Of a stretch of DNA of 64,000 bases, positions 1 through 9,584 are shown one piece after another. The position numbers and the translations under genes were made by a program. The stretch is from the NCBI GenBank assembly GCA_963675365.2, contig CAXXVA010000001.1, positions 248,001-312,000 of the forward strand, read 5' to 3'. Source of the DNA: CAXXOK01 sp963675365. GTDB lineage: Bacteria; Bacillota; Clostridia; Christensenellales; Aristaeellaceae. The notes beneath the pieces are model-generated. The model made no database searches. It saw nothing but the letters and a program-made list of their open reading frames with translations, and was not told where the DNA came from. Each line of letters starts with the position of its first letter. The stretch's first letter is position 1.

Positions 1-2692
1 GGTTATTCTGGGTGACCTCGCTGAGTTCATTGATCTGCGATACCGCCCAGGTGAAATTGCTCTCGGTTTGCTCGGAGAGGGAAGCTACGCTCACGCCCAG
101 CTGGCTGACATCCTCCGCTGGCGCATATTGCTGCCGGACCTCATTTCGGATAGCGTCCGCTGTAACGGAGATCATGGAGACGGCGTCACCCACCGCGTCC
201 AATGCCTCGTCCTTCGCTATTGCGACTTCGCCCTCCACGTACAAGCGCAGGGCGGTATTCCCGGAGATATCCACCGTCTGCAGGTTGGCAATAAACGCGG
301 AATTGGCAAATAAATCGTCCACATCAAGATTGGCCGCTTTGATGGCTCCGATCAGAGCCTGATCGGCAAAGATACTGGAAACATTCAGTTCCCGAGCCGT
401 GATGGTGTTTTCAATGAGCTTGCCGCCGGAGAGGGAACCGTCCGCAACATCGGTACCGGTTATTTCCTTCTTCTGGGTAGTGACCGTTCCAGTTTCGTCA
501 ACGGACACCGCGTAGAAGCTACCGTCCGTCCCCTTTACAATCAGCTCACCGACCGTTAGGGTTGCCATGTTCGCTTCCGTGACCGCCAGATCCGCCACGT
601 ACAGCTTGCCGTTGACGCCCTTTTCGATGATCGCGGTACCCGCTGTCAGGTCCTTGATCTGCGCCCAGTCGATGTCCGCCGTCTGGATATTGGCACTGAC
701 AAGATTGGCGATGGCAGCATTGAGCTCCGTAATGGATGCCCAGTCGATGCTGGCCGCCTGCAGGTGCGCGGTCGTGATCTGGGCAACGGCGATGTTGGCA
801 ACCACAGCGTTCAACTCCGTAATGCTGGCCCAATTGATACCAGCATTCTGGATATTGGCGGTGGTGATCTGTGCGGAAGCGATTTCCGCAATCTTCGCAT
901 TCAGGGAGGCTATATTCGCCCAGTTGATATTCGCCTGTTCAATGTTAGCCGCGGTAATCTGCGCCGTTGCGATCTGGGCAATCTGCGCGGCCAGCGTTCC
1001 GATATCCGCCCAGCTGATATTCGCGTTTTCGATATTCGCCTGCGTGATCTGCGCTACAGCAATGGTGGCCAACGCGGCATAAAGGATATCCGTGGTCAGG
1101 TTTCCGGCGGACAGCTCCTCAATCTTCGCCGTCACTGCCGTGAGAGCTTCCGCGTTCAGGGTGCCGACCGTCGCTTCGGCGATCTTGGCGCGGGTAATGG
1201 CAGCGTCCACGATGTGCGCGGTTGCGATGGCCGCCATCTTAATCTGGAGGCTACCCACAGAGCCGCTTTGCAGCTGGCCGCTGCCGACCGAGTTGATCGC
1301 GAGCTTCGCGCCGGTGATGATCCCGCTGCCCAGCTGCCGGGCTGAGATCATGTTGCTTTCGACTGTATCCGCAACGGTGCCCAACGTCATGGCCGTGTAT
1401 TTCCGGGTCAGGCAATCGTAGGTGTACTGCGTCATCCGCATGGAGACTTCCACGCCAATCCGGCGGGCAATCACACGTACGCTGTCGCCCAGAAAGATGT
1501 TCTGCAAAAAACCATACGGCTTGTATTCCTCAGTATCTGTACAGTTGATGAAATCCACATCCAGTGAGACCGATGGCAAGTCACAGCCGGCGTCGAACTC
1601 CGACTGCGCGGCTTCCCGCATCTTGGTTTTTGCCTGTTCGATGCTCAGCTCATCGGACACCTTTGCTTCGGACACCGGCAGGTGGATCCATTTGGGGTGT
1701 GGGTAGCTGCTGATATGCGGGCTGTCGAGATACAGCTCATCCAGGTACAGGACTTCGCCGTCCTTTGTTTCCCCTGTCGGCATAATGCGGGTGACGACAT
1801 TGGTCAGATCCACATCATAGGAGATTCCCAGCAGGTTCTTGCCTTGACGAATCTGCACATCTGTATCGCTTCCGACCCGTTGTACTAGAAACACATCAAA
1901 CCAGTCCCTAGCGAGCTCAGCTCCGTACTTCTCTGTCATGCCTCCCTCGCCGAGCACTGCTTCCACCGGATTGATATTCTCAAGCAAAACATCATTTGCG
2001 GTAGAGGCCAGATCCGAAAAGAAAGTAAAACCATGGTCGGTCTTACATTGAGAAGAGATATTCTGTGCTACTGCTGCACCGATCGTTGTAGGTGAAGGCT
2101 GATACGATTGGATCATATTGTCCATGAGATCATAGAAAATATGACGAGCATACACCGTGATCTTGGACAGCTCTGGCACCACCCGGTAGATGCGGAACGG
2201 CTGCTCGCGCAGCTGGCGGCTCTCGACAAGCTGTCCGGTGCTCGTAACGATGTTGCCCTCCGTGCGCACATAGGAGAGGAACTCGGTGGACATATACCCG
2301 TGCTTGCCATCCGGTGCGGTCACTTCATACCAGGAGGCGTTCATTTGATTCAGAATAATGACTTCGGTATCGGTCGGATACAGTTTCAGCGTTTTATATC
2401 CAGTACCAGGACCTGTGCGCAATCGCAAGCGTCCACCAACGACCTTATAGATCTCACTGCCTTCGCTTTGGCTGACCAGCTTCACCCGAGGTGTCATGGA
2501 GGCAGGCACAGGGGCACGAAGGATACAGCCCTCCGCCAGTCGCTGCCATTTCCCCTCATCATCCAGAGGATGCTCCAGTGTCAGTTCCCACTCACTATTC
2601 AGAGTTTCCGTTACAACGCAGGACGATGGGCTAACCGGGCCATACCCGTTGTTGGAGAAGTCAGTGCAATCCGGAGCATAGACACAGATCAC
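1..2692 (-). CDS. Phage tail endopeptidase/tail-tip protein, C-terminus outside window
   Basis: At least 897 codons are visible; the gene runs off the left edge with no stop. The start is a GTG at 2692, preceded by AGGAGG with good spacing. An SH3-like domain is embedded at residues about 87-139 (motifs RLRLRTGPGTGYK and KHGYMSTEFL), inside the N-terminal part expected of prophage tail endopeptidases. Residues about 535-690 are a run of roughly 30-residue repeats of the type INWASITEL/AQITTANI, likely a beta-helix or fibre stalk. The gene follows Dit and the tape measure gene, the normal place for a tail-tip protein. A second, non-identical version of this protein is at the right end of the window (62464-64000). 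Confidence 0.85.
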   Translation of the reverse strand, partial: MICVYAPDCTDFSNNGYGPVSPSSCVVTETLNSEWELTLEHPLDDEGKWQRLAEGCILRAPVPASMTPRVKLVSQSEGSEIYKVVGGRLRLRTGPGTGYKTLKLYPTDTEVIILNQMNASWYEVTAPDGKHGYMSTEFLSYVRTEGNIVTSTGQLVESRQLREQPFRIYRVVPELSKITVYARHIFYDLMDNMIQSYQPSPTTIGAAVAQNISSQCKTDHGFTFFSDLASTANDVLLENINPVEAVLGEGGMTEKYGAELARDWFDVFLVQRVGSDTDVQIRQGKNLLGISYDVDLTNVVTRIMPTGETKDGEVLYLDELYLDSPHISSYPHPKWIHLPVSEAKVSDELSIEQAKTKMREAAQSEFDAGCDLPSVSLDVDFINCTDTEEYKPYGFLQNIFLGDSVRVIARRIGVEVSMRMTQYTYDCLTRKYTAMTLGTVADTVESNMISARQLGSGIITGAKLAINSVGSGQLQSGSVGSLQIKMAAIATAHIVDAAITRAKIAEATVGTLNAEALTAVTAKIEELSAGNLTTDILYAALATIAVAQITQANIENANISWADIGTLAAQIAQIATAQITAANIEQANINWANIASLNAKIAEIASAQITTANIQNAGINWASITELNAVVANIAVAQITTAHLQAASIDWASITELNAAIANLVSANIQTADIDWAQIKDLTAGTAIIEKGVNGKLYVADLAVTEANMATLTVGELIVKGTDGSFYAVSVDETGTVTTQKKEITGTDVADGSLSGGKLIENTITARELNVSSIFADQALIGAIKAANLDVDDLFANSAFIANLQTVDISGNTALRLYVEGEVAIAKDEALDAVGDAVSMISVTADAIRNEVRQQYAPAEDVSQLGVSVASLSEQTESNFTWAVSQINELSEVTQNN

Positions 2693-2716
2693 GGGGATTC
2701 ACCTCCTGAAGGGCAA

Positions 2717-2746
2717 AGAAAAAACGCCTGCCTTTTCAGGTGGCGT
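2717..2746 (-). terminator. Intrinsic terminator between VOC gene and tail endopeptidase gene
   Basis: On the minus strand, ACGCCACC and GGCAGGCGT form a stem around a short A-rich loop, followed directly by six T residues. It lies downstream of the VOC gene at 2888-3301 and just before the ribosome binding site of the tail gene. A second hairpin (CACGCC/GGCGTG, 2872-2897) followed by TTTT overlaps the stop codon of that VOC gene. Confidence 0.7.
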
Positions 2747-2887
2747 AGAAAATGTCACATTGACAACCAAAGTCGATGAAAGTGGTACTCGGCAGAGACC
2801 CAATAAACTTTACAGGACTAGAATTTTAAAGTAGATGTATATTTTTATACAATGAGGGATAAGGGAGAAAACACGCCACCAATGATC

Positions 2888-3301
2888 TTAAGGCGTGGGT
2901 GGCGGCTGCTGACTCGACGATTCATATTCAGCAATTTCCTGCTGTACCATATGAACGTATTCTTCTTCGTTCGGCTCCCATAACTCGATCAGGTTACCCG
3001 CAGGATCCTTGATCTGTGCGAATTTTCCACCTGCAAGTGCAGTTATCTCCTGGAATATGGGAATATCTTTATGCCGCATCTCCATTATGAAACACTCAAG
3101 ATCGTCCACAGTGAAATTCAGGTTGATGGAGCCAACATTCTTGTTATCGAAAGTAATGAGTGTGAATTGATTGGGCATGAGAAAATTGATGCCATACGCA
3201 GAGACATCAAGATTCAAAACCGTATGATACCAATCCAGCAACCCCTTGGCATCATAATCCAAGTGTAGAAAGATGCCGCCAATGCCAGTGATCCTCGCCA
3301 T
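2888..3301 (-). CDS. VOC (glyoxalase/bleomycin-resistance) family protein
   Basis: A 137-residue protein with the paired beta-alpha-beta-beta-beta pattern of the vicinal oxygen chelate superfamily. It opens with ITGIGGIFLHLDYD and closes with the typical DPAGNLIELWEP strand. The start ATG has AAAGGAGAT upstream. The substrate cannot be told from the sequence. The C-terminus ends in a proline-rich QQPPPTP tail. The gene lies between Dit and the tail endopeptidase, where no phage function is expected, and is followed by two hairpin-plus-T-run terminators, so it behaves like a separately transcribed cargo gene. A second, distinct VOC gene is at 4210-4566. Confidence 0.85.
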   Translation of the reverse strand: MARITGIGGIFLHLDYDAKGLLDWYHTVLNLDVSAYGINFLMPNQFTLITFDNKNVGSINLNFTVDDLECFIMEMRHKDIPIFQEITALAGGKFAQIKDPAGNLIELWEPNEEEYVHMVQQEIAEYESSSQQPPPTP

Positions 3302-3432
3302 GGTAATCTCCTTTACCCATAGGTATGCAGAGCCGACGGTTCCTCAATTCTGATAATCTCTCTGATACCGACCCCATCTAAATTGGAAAAGAAAACAGGG
3401 CTTGCGGGTCCAGTTTATCATGATGTCGTCAT

Positions 3433-4134
3433 CTAAACAAGATATCGCCAATTCGGTTGGATCACCACACTGGTTACGGTTCCGCTCCAGCTGACAGCAT
3501 TCGCCCCACGCGCAAGCGTGGGAAAATCACCGCTCATACTGCTGTTCATGCTGGTCGTACCCTTGTAAGCCTCCATCAGCGGCGTATCCAGCGTGATACT
3601 GCTGTCAATCCCCGTCAATGCTACAACCGTTATTCCGATCATCAGCGTTATATCCCCAGAGCCATATACGGTAATCACCGGCTCGGAATAAACGCTTCCG
3701 GGATTGGTGATGAACGTGCCGGACTCCGTGAGCGTGATCGGCTCCACATTTTCTGCGTACCAGAAGGGTTTGCAGCGGAAGTTGACGGCAAAGGCGCGGT
3801 GCGCATTGCCTCGCAGAATCTTTTCAAAGCTGATCTGATTCGCCACACGCGCGTAGTAGAAGCCGCCCTGCCGATTGGCAAAGATAACCGTTCCGCTACC
3901 TTTGAGCCAGGCTGCGATTGCCGGGATCTTCATAGGATCGGAAAGAAAGCACGTGGCCGTCAGCAATAAATCGTCATAGACATCGTCGCCTTCCAGTATC
4001 GTCAGACTGCCCGGACGACCCGGAATATTGGTATAGGTCACACGCTCGGAAGGGATCGTGATCGATGGTTGTTCGGAAACATGAATACCATACTCAGTAC
4101 AACGGATACCATTCCATGCAAACCAATCGTTCAC
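3433..4134 (-). CDS. Distal tail protein (Dit, phage tail family)
   Basis: A 233-residue protein of the siphovirus distal tail (Dit) family, the hub connecting the tail tube to the tail tip. Recognisable features are an N-terminal WNGIRCTEYGIHV segment, a following GRPGSLTILEGDD loop, and a C-terminal galectin-like beta-rich half ending PNWRYLV. The start is GTG at 4134, chosen because GGAGGTGATG lies immediately upstream. It sits downstream of the tape measure gene, the standard position, though separated from it by an inserted VOC gene. Confidence 0.85.
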   Translation of the reverse strand: MNDWFAWNGIRCTEYGIHVSEQPSITIPSERVTYTNIPGRPGSLTILEGDDVYDDLLLTATCFLSDPMKIPAIAAWLKGSGTVIFANRQGGFYYARVANQISFEKILRGNAHRAFAVNFRCKPFWYAENVEPITLTESGTFITNPGSVYSEPVITVYGSGDITLMIGITVVALTGIDSSITLDTPLMEAYKGTTSMNSSMSGDFPTLARGANAVSWSGTVTSVVIQPNWRYLV

Positions 4135-4156
4135 ACCATCACCTCCAAGCAGACAC

Positions 4157-4190
4157 AGAAAAGGGCAATGTCATTTGTGACAGTGCCCTT
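4157..4190 (-). terminator. Intrinsic terminator downstream of VOC gene 4210-4566
   Basis: A 13-position near-perfect stem (AAGGGCACTGTCA / TGACATTGCCCTT on the minus strand) with a CAAA loop is followed by TTTTC. It lies in the gap between the VOC gene and the Dit gene and would separate the cargo gene from the tail operon unless read through. Confidence 0.75.
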
Positions 4191-4209
4191 ACCCTATATG
4201 CATCCAGCT

Positions 4210-4566
4210 TTATATGCTAAACTCCACCGGAATCCCATCAGGATCCACCACCATAAAATACTTTGGTTTGGGCCCGATCTCCCTGACCTCCGACGGCGAG
4301 TACCCCAAAGCGATCGCTTTCTCCCGGACAGTCTCCAGTTCATCATTGACTGTAAAGCTCATCGCCATCCCCTTGACGCTGACTTTCACAGCATCTTCCA
4401 CCGCAATGAACTCCAGCATAGTCTCGCCTTTTTCATTAGCCAGAAAAACGATCTCCCCCGCTTTGGGCGTGATGCGATTGACAACCTGCAACCCTGCCAG
4501 TTCAGTATAAAACCGCACGGATTTCTCAATGTCTCTCACCAGGAAAGTAATGAAGTTCAGTTTCAT
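4210..4566 (-). CDS. VOC family protein (second, unrelated copy)
   Basis: A 118-residue VOC-superfamily protein beginning MKLNFITFLVRDIEKSVRFY, a classic first strand and helix of the fold, and ending in the strand YFMVVDPDGIPVEFSI. The start at 4566 is preferred over an upstream ATG because GGAGGGATCCC precedes it. It lies between the tape measure and Dit genes, with its own promoter-like sequence (4622-4650) and terminator (4157-4190). This is the layout of a phage cargo (moron) gene. The substrate is unknown, and a metal-dependent dioxygenase or a resistance-type binding role are both possible. Confidence 0.85.
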   Translation of the reverse strand: MKLNFITFLVRDIEKSVRFYTELAGLQVVNRITPKAGEIVFLANEKGETMLEFIAVEDAVKVSVKGMAMSFTVNDELETVREKAIALGYSPSEVREIGPKPKYFMVVDPDGIPVEFSI

Positions 4567-4621
4567 GGGATCCCTCCGTCGATGCTTTATCGTCAAGCAG
4601 AATACTCATTTCAACCTATTT

Positions 4622-4650
4622 ATTATACTCCGGGATAGCATAGCCTTCAA
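4622..4650 (-). promoter_or_regulatory. Promoter for VOC gene 4210-4566
   Basis: On the minus strand, TTGAAG (4650-4645) is separated by 17 bases from a perfect TATAAT (4627-4622). The -35 box overlaps the 3' end of the tape measure gene. The spacing and perfect -10 make a sigma-A type promoter likely. The -35 matches consensus at 4 of 6 positions. Confidence 0.6.
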
Positions 4651-7600
4651 GCCATCCGCAATCCCTTCCCCTGTTGCTGTCGTTTCGTCAGGCTTGCGAT
4701 TTCGATTGCCAAGGAACGAATATCCTGTTCGTCCCGCACATATAGTTTATCGACCTGCACGGTGGACGTCGCGTTTTGGTTATAGGTTCTGCGATTGTCA
4801 TACGAAGTATGGCTCACGGCTCCATCCTGCGCAGCGCCGGTCAGAAATCGTGCAGCATTCCAGATCACCTTGGCCTGCTCCCTGCTCTCCAGCAGCGCAC
4901 CCTGCCCAAAGCCCTTAATCGCCATGCGACCCACTTCGTCGCGGAACACACCGGACGGGGACGCAATTTTCAGTTCCTGCTTGGCAGCGTTTACGGCAGC
5001 GCGCGCGGTAGCACGCATGGCAGAGATTACCCCGACCTGCCCCATTTGAATGCCCGCGGCCAACCCGGCCATCGCCTGAATCCCTATGGGTTTCAGTGTG
5101 GAAGCGTTCATACTGCCTGAAAGCGCCGCATAGATGGTGTTTTCGAGCTGCGCAGCCAAGGTGCTGGCCTCCGGGGAAAAATCATATCCCATCATCCCGA
5201 CGCCTACACCCGCGGATACATTATTCCCAATAGGATTCATGCGGGCGGAGGGCGACTGGATGCCCAGCGCCAGGTTCAGCGCTGCTTCCAGACTGGATGC
5301 TACGGTTTCCGCATCCGTATCCCACCCGGCTTCCGTCATGCCCTGGGCAACGCCTGCGCGAATGTTCTCACCTGTATCGGTCAGTTCTAGATTGTTTAGG
5401 AACTCTACGATGTTCTGCAGATTGGTCAGATCGTCCTCTGAAAGGGTCTCGCCGTTTTGGATCGCCGCCGTCAGTTCGGAGACGTAGGCAGTGAAGCCTG
5501 CCAGATTCTCCCCAGAGAACTGTGCATTCATCCGGCTGTCGATTCCGGAGAGTGTAGTCTCGTCCAGCAGTCCCCATAAGGTGACGATACCGCCTTTGTT
5601 TTTCTGAAAGGCTTCTAGCTCTGTGTTGAAGCTGCCCATCCATTCCAGCAGGCTGTTGCCAAGAAAGCCGTTGAGGAACCCCCAGTCGTTTTGCGACTGC
5701 TTCCCAAACACAGAGGTCGTCACATAGTCCTTGGACAGTCCCTGCGCGGCTTGCTGTACGGATTCCGCTGTTCCCTGGATTTCCGGAGTGATCAGCACAT
5801 GGAGCGTACCGTCATCATCATAGGCGATTAGGGTATCGGCGTCGATCTTCTCCGCGGGCACGAGGCTCACGGGGATCTCCACGCCGTTTTCCCAGAAGGT
5901 GGCGTCCGGGTCAGTCAGCACATCGGAGGGATTGTCGAATGCTTCCCCGATCCGCACCACACCGGTCACCGTAACGGGATTGTTCGCCACGAATTCGTTG
6001 TAGGCTGTCAGGTCATATCCGACCAAGGCAATACTGCTGTTGATGACCGCGTCTGCCGTGATCACCCCGGGATTTTCTGCGAAAACATCCCACCGTGCCT
6101 GCGCGCCGGTCATATCCAGATCGGTGGCAATCTTTAGCACTTCCTCTGGGACAGCATCCGAAAACATCATACTCAGCCCGGACAGCGTATCTTTATGATC
6201 CTGAATAAACTGCGTCAGGCTCGCGATCTGTTCCATCTGCCCGGAAGCATCTAGCTCCGGAAACAGCGCATTGATCTTATCCTCAGAAAGCCCACTGTCC
6301 AGCAGTGACTGGATCTGCGTGAGGATCCCGAGGTAATCAGTCAGACTCCCCTCGTCCATGTCGGCAGTCAGCGCGTCCATATCCTCCAGCGCTTTGCCCA
6401 TCCCCAGGGCATCATTATCAGAGGCGGCAATGCTGTATTCCCGAAGCTTGGCATAGAGCGTATCTATATCGGTGCCGGCTTTTTGAATGTCCGCTTGCTG
6501 CCACACCGGCATCACGAGATCAGCTAATGTTTTGGCATACTCCCCGGCAGCCTCTAAACGATCAGCATTGTATTTGGCATTGAGCATCTCCAGCGCCTGT
6601 TGCCTTTGAGTTTCATCCTGTATAAGCTGGACTAGCGCGTATTCCTTGTCATACTGCGCATCCATCTGTGTGTTGATAGCAGCCATCCCCTCGGCCGCGG
6701 CGACCATGGCGCTTTCATAGACGGAAGCGTCTGCAGTTGCCTCCCCCCGTGCCTGTGCGCGGGCTACTTCCGACTGGAGTTTCTGCCGGATGGCTTCAAA
6801 CCCGTCGGTATCCGCCGGCGTAAGATGGTACTTGACTTCGATGGCCTCGCGCTCATCCACCAGCTGTTGGAGCCGCTTTTCATCCTTGTCTGTGAAGTTC
6901 TTCGACTGACGCTTTTTCAGCAGCTTCGCTACTTCCGCATCCATCGTGTTTAGCTGCGCGATGTCGCCGGCAAGCTGGTCTGATATGGCGGCATAACCGG
7001 AGGAATCCGCTGTATCCTTCATGGATTGCAGCTCTTCGCGGGTCGAGATGGTGAGGCTCCGGAAGGACTCCGTCCAGTCGGATACGATCTCGTCCGTTTC
7101 CTTTTTCCCGTCCGACCAGACAGCCAGCAAACCGTCCTTCCATTCCTGTGCGGTCTGGGTATTGCGGGTGAAGTCGGCTTCCGACAGCCCGAAGGCGCTT
7201 AATCCACCCTTGGAATAGAAGGTGTCGGCGGCGGTATTCTTCCAGTCGCTTGCCGTCTTGCTCATACCCTCGAGGGCCTCGCGGATCGCCTTGGTACCGG
7301 ACGCATAGTCGTAGAGCTTGTACGCGCCGTAAATCAGCGCGGCGGAGAGCGCGGCTACCGCCAGCTTGGAGGAGCCCACTGTTTTGGCAAATCCGGTAAC
7401 ACCGCCGCCTGCCAGCTTGACCTTGGCTGAGAATTTCCCCATACCGGTGGCAAACTTACCGATCGCGGCAGAGGCTTTCCCTACAGCACTGGTTGTTTTG
7501 CCGATGACCAACAGCGCGGGTCCCGCAGCGGCAGCAACGGCCGCGAACTTGATGATCGCCATACGTTGGCTCTCATCCATTGCCAGGAAGGACGCCAGCA

Positions 7601-9317
7601 GCTCATTGGCCCGGTCTATCAGACTCTGAATGGTCGGGTTCAGATCGTCGCCGATCTGCTGGGCGAACAGCAGCGCCGTATTCTTGAGGTTCGTCAGCCG
7701 GCTTTTTGTGGTGGCGTAGCGCTTGTTCGCCTCTTCGGTCAATGCGGTGTTTTCTTCCCACGCGGCGTTGGCGGTTTCTTGCGTTTGGTTGAACAGCTCG
7801 GTGGCGTTGGATGCACGCATTAGGGTATCGCGCAGGCGCACCTCCGTGAAGCCCATTTCCTGCAGGGTTACGATGGAGGAAACACCGGCTTCATCCATCT
7901 GAGACAGCCCGACAATGAACTGTTGGATCGCCCCGGCTGAGTCGCTTTCCCAGAGCGCCTTGAAGGCATTCTTGGTTAGCCCGGACACGCGGGCGAAATC
8001 ATCCAGACTGTCGCCGCCGGTTTCCACGGCGACCTGCATTTCAATCATGGCCTTGGAGAACGCCGTGCCGCCCGCCTGGGCTTCCAGCCCGACCGAGGAC
8101 AGCGCCGTGGCAAAGCCCAGGATTTGTGCCTCCGACAGCCCAATCTGTGAGCCAGCAGAGCCGAGACGCGTGGCCATGTCCATAACGGCGCTCTCGGTGG
8201 TGGCGAAGTTATTGCCGAGAGCTACCAGCGCGGAACCGAAATTGGAAAACTTCGTCTGCGACATGCCGGTCACATTGGCAAACTGCGCGATGGCTGTCGC
8301 GGCATCGTTGGCGATGATGTCGGTGGAATTGCCCAGGTCGATCATCGTGCGGGTGAAAGCCACGAGGTTATCGTTCTTGATCCCAAGCTGTCCGGCACTC
8401 GCCATGACTTCCGCGATATCATTGGCGGAGGTTGCAACCTCTGTGCTCATGGTCTTGACGGAACCGGACAGCTGCGCGTACTCTTCCTCCGTCGCATCCA
8501 CTGTCTTGCGCACAGAAGCGAACGCGTCCTCGTACTCCACAGACGCTTTCACCGCTGTCGCGCCCAGCGCAACAATCGGCGCGGTCACGGCGGCGGTCAT
8601 GCCCTTGCCGGCGGTGATCATGGTCTTGCTGACTGCGGCGGCCTTTACGGAAAACGCCGTCAGCGCCTCTCCGGCCTTCGTCCAGCCGGACTGCATGGTG
8701 TACAAACGTTCCGTCAGATGGCGGACTTCCGCTTCTGTATCCTTGACAGACGCTTTGGCGTTGTTCAGGTCCGTTTTGACCTTGGCGATGGCATCGGCGT
8801 TGTTCTGCAGGGTTTTGGTGTTGGATTTCAGCTGGCCGTCCAGCAGCTTTACCTTGTCCTGCGCGTCCTGGTATTCCTGTTCACAGCGTTCAAGGTTCTC
8901 CCGCGCCAGTACGGTCGCGGAATCGGATTCCCCAAGGGAGGAAGCTAGCTTCTTGTACTCGTCCGACGCGCCGGCGACAGCGGTTTTCGCCTGTGTAAGC
9001 GCGCCGCGCGCATCCGAAAGGGCGGCGGTCAGCTTCTCCTGCCGGGCAGATGAATCGGTCAACTTCTGGTTGGCCGCCACCAACGCACGCGAATACTGCT
9101 CCACGGCGCGGTTCTGCGCTTGCAGCTTGCTCCCGAGCATCGAGAGCTTCGCTTCGGTGCCTTGTATGGATTTATCGAAGCCGACCACGCCCGCGCCGGC
9201 CAGCCGGAAGGTGCTTTCAGCTTCTTTTATCTGTTTATTGATGGTGCGCAGGTTGCGGCTGAAATTATCGCTGTCCAGCGACAGCGCTACCACCAGATCG
9301 CGCAGAACCTCGCTCAT
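4647..9317 (-). CDS. Phage tail tape measure protein (TP901 family)
   Basis: A 1556-residue protein, the longest in the window, which sets tail length and is ejected during DNA entry. The N-terminal 220 residues are predicted coiled coil (many KLxxLxxQ heptads). They are followed by a TP901-type core (about 230-540) with the typical region SVEYEDAFASVRKTVDATEEE. A hydrophobic Ala/Gly-rich stretch follows at about 580-680. The C-terminal part contains GIQSPSARM and IASPSGVFRDEVG repeats common in tape measures. The start has GAGGAGGGTG upstream. It follows the frameshifted tail chaperone genes as expected. Confidence 0.95.
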   Translation of the reverse strand: MSEVLRDLVVALSLDSDNFSRNLRTINKQIKEAESTFRLAGAGVVGFDKSIQGTEAKLSMLGSKLQAQNRAVEQYSRALVAANQKLTDSSARQEKLTAALSDARGALTQAKTAVAGASDEYKKLASSLGESDSATVLARENLERCEQEYQDAQDKVKLLDGQLKSNTKTLQNNADAIAKVKTDLNNAKASVKDTEAEVRHLTERLYTMQSGWTKAGEALTAFSVKAAAVSKTMITAGKGMTAAVTAPIVALGATAVKASVEYEDAFASVRKTVDATEEEYAQLSGSVKTMSTEVATSANDIAEVMASAGQLGIKNDNLVAFTRTMIDLGNSTDIIANDAATAIAQFANVTGMSQTKFSNFGSALVALGNNFATTESAVMDMATRLGSAGSQIGLSEAQILGFATALSSVGLEAQAGGTAFSKAMIEMQVAVETGGDSLDDFARVSGLTKNAFKALWESDSAGAIQQFIVGLSQMDEAGVSSIVTLQEMGFTEVRLRDTLMRASNATELFNQTQETANAAWEENTALTEEANKRYATTKSRLTNLKNTALLFAQQIGDDLNPTIQSLIDRANELLASFLAMDESQRMAIIKFAAVAAAAGPALLVIGKTTSAVGKASAAIGKFATGMGKFSAKVKLAGGGVTGFAKTVGSSKLAVAALSAALIYGAYKLYDYASGTKAIREALEGMSKTASDWKNTAADTFYSKGGLSAFGLSEADFTRNTQTAQEWKDGLLAVWSDGKKETDEIVSDWTESFRSLTISTREELQSMKDTADSSGYAAISDQLAGDIAQLNTMDAEVAKLLKKRQSKNFTDKDEKRLQQLVDEREAIEVKYHLTPADTDGFEAIRQKLQSEVARAQARGEATADASVYESAMVAAAEGMAAINTQMDAQYDKEYALVQLIQDETQRQQALEMLNAKYNADRLEAAGEYAKTLADLVMPVWQQADIQKAGTDIDTLYAKLREYSIAASDNDALGMGKALEDMDALTADMDEGSLTDYLGILTQIQSLLDSGLSEDKINALFPELDASGQMEQIASLTQFIQDHKDTLSGLSMMFSDAVPEEVLKIATDLDMTGAQARWDVFAENPGVITADAVINSSIALVGYDLTAYNEFVANNPVTVTGVVRIGEAFDNPSDVLTDPDATFWENGVEIPVSLVPAEKIDADTLIAYDDDGTLHVLITPEIQGTAESVQQAAQGLSKDYVTTSVFGKQSQNDWGFLNGFLGNSLLEWMGSFNTELEAFQKNKGGIVTLWGLLDETTLSGIDSRMNAQFSGENLAGFTAYVSELTAAIQNGETLSEDDLTNLQNIVEFLNNLELTDTGENIRAGVAQGMTEAGWDTDAETVASSLEAALNLALGIQSPSARMNPIGNNVSAGVGVGMMGYDFSPEASTLAAQLENTIYAALSGSMNASTLKPIGIQAMAGLAAGIQMGQVGVISAMRATARAAVNAAKQELKIASPSGVFRDEVGRMAIKGFGQGALLESREQAKVIWNAARFLTGAAQDGAVSHTSYDNRRTYNQNATSTVQVDKLYVRDEQDIRSLAIEIASLTKRQQQGKGLRMA

Positions 9318-9335
9318 GAAAACACCCTCCTCTCC

Positions 9336-9584
9336 TTATGGACTGACTCCCGGCCAAAGCTGGTCAATAAAAGCGGGCTTTGGTTCCCGCTGTTTCTGTT
9401 CCCGGCATGCGTCCCACGCCCGGACGCGCAGAAAGCCCGGGAGATCCATTTCGTCGATCTCCCGCATCCGCCAGCCGGCTTTCAGCAGTGTGTTGTAGGT
9501 TGCATAGATATATTCCGGCAACGTTAAAGTGCCATCTGCTCCGCGATTTCCGTCGCCTCCAGCGTCGCCGGCCTCGTAGGGAAA
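9336..9584 (-). CDS. Tail assembly chaperone extension (gpT-like), reached by -1 frameshift
   Basis: About 80 codons in the -1 frame relative to the gene at 9524-9907, ending at 9336 just before the tape measure gene. The reading frame contains PEYIYATYNTLLKAGWRMREIDEMDLPGFL, written here only in part (key segments LPEYIYATYN and WRMREIDEMD), a sequence typical of the second tail chaperone product. It has no start codon with a ribosome binding site. An in-frame ATG at 9719 exists, but its upstream coding looks like a shadow of the other frame. Translation by -1 slippage at TTTCCCT (9584-9578) gives a fusion of about 190 residues. Confidence 0.7.
   Translation of the reverse strand, partial: FPYEAGDAGGDGNRGADGTLTLPEYIYATYNTLLKAGWRMREIDEMDLPGFLRVRAWDACREQKQREPKPAFIDQLWPGVSP

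Noticed and set aside
600..1080. A CRISPR-like or noncoding repeat array
   Set aside because: The repeats of about 90 bases are in-frame coding repeats of the tail protein; similar ones occur at 63300-63700.
7915..9498. A 527-codon open frame on the plus strand
   Set aside because: It is antisense to the tape measure coiled-coil region, has no ribosome binding site, and its composition is explained by the complementary codons.
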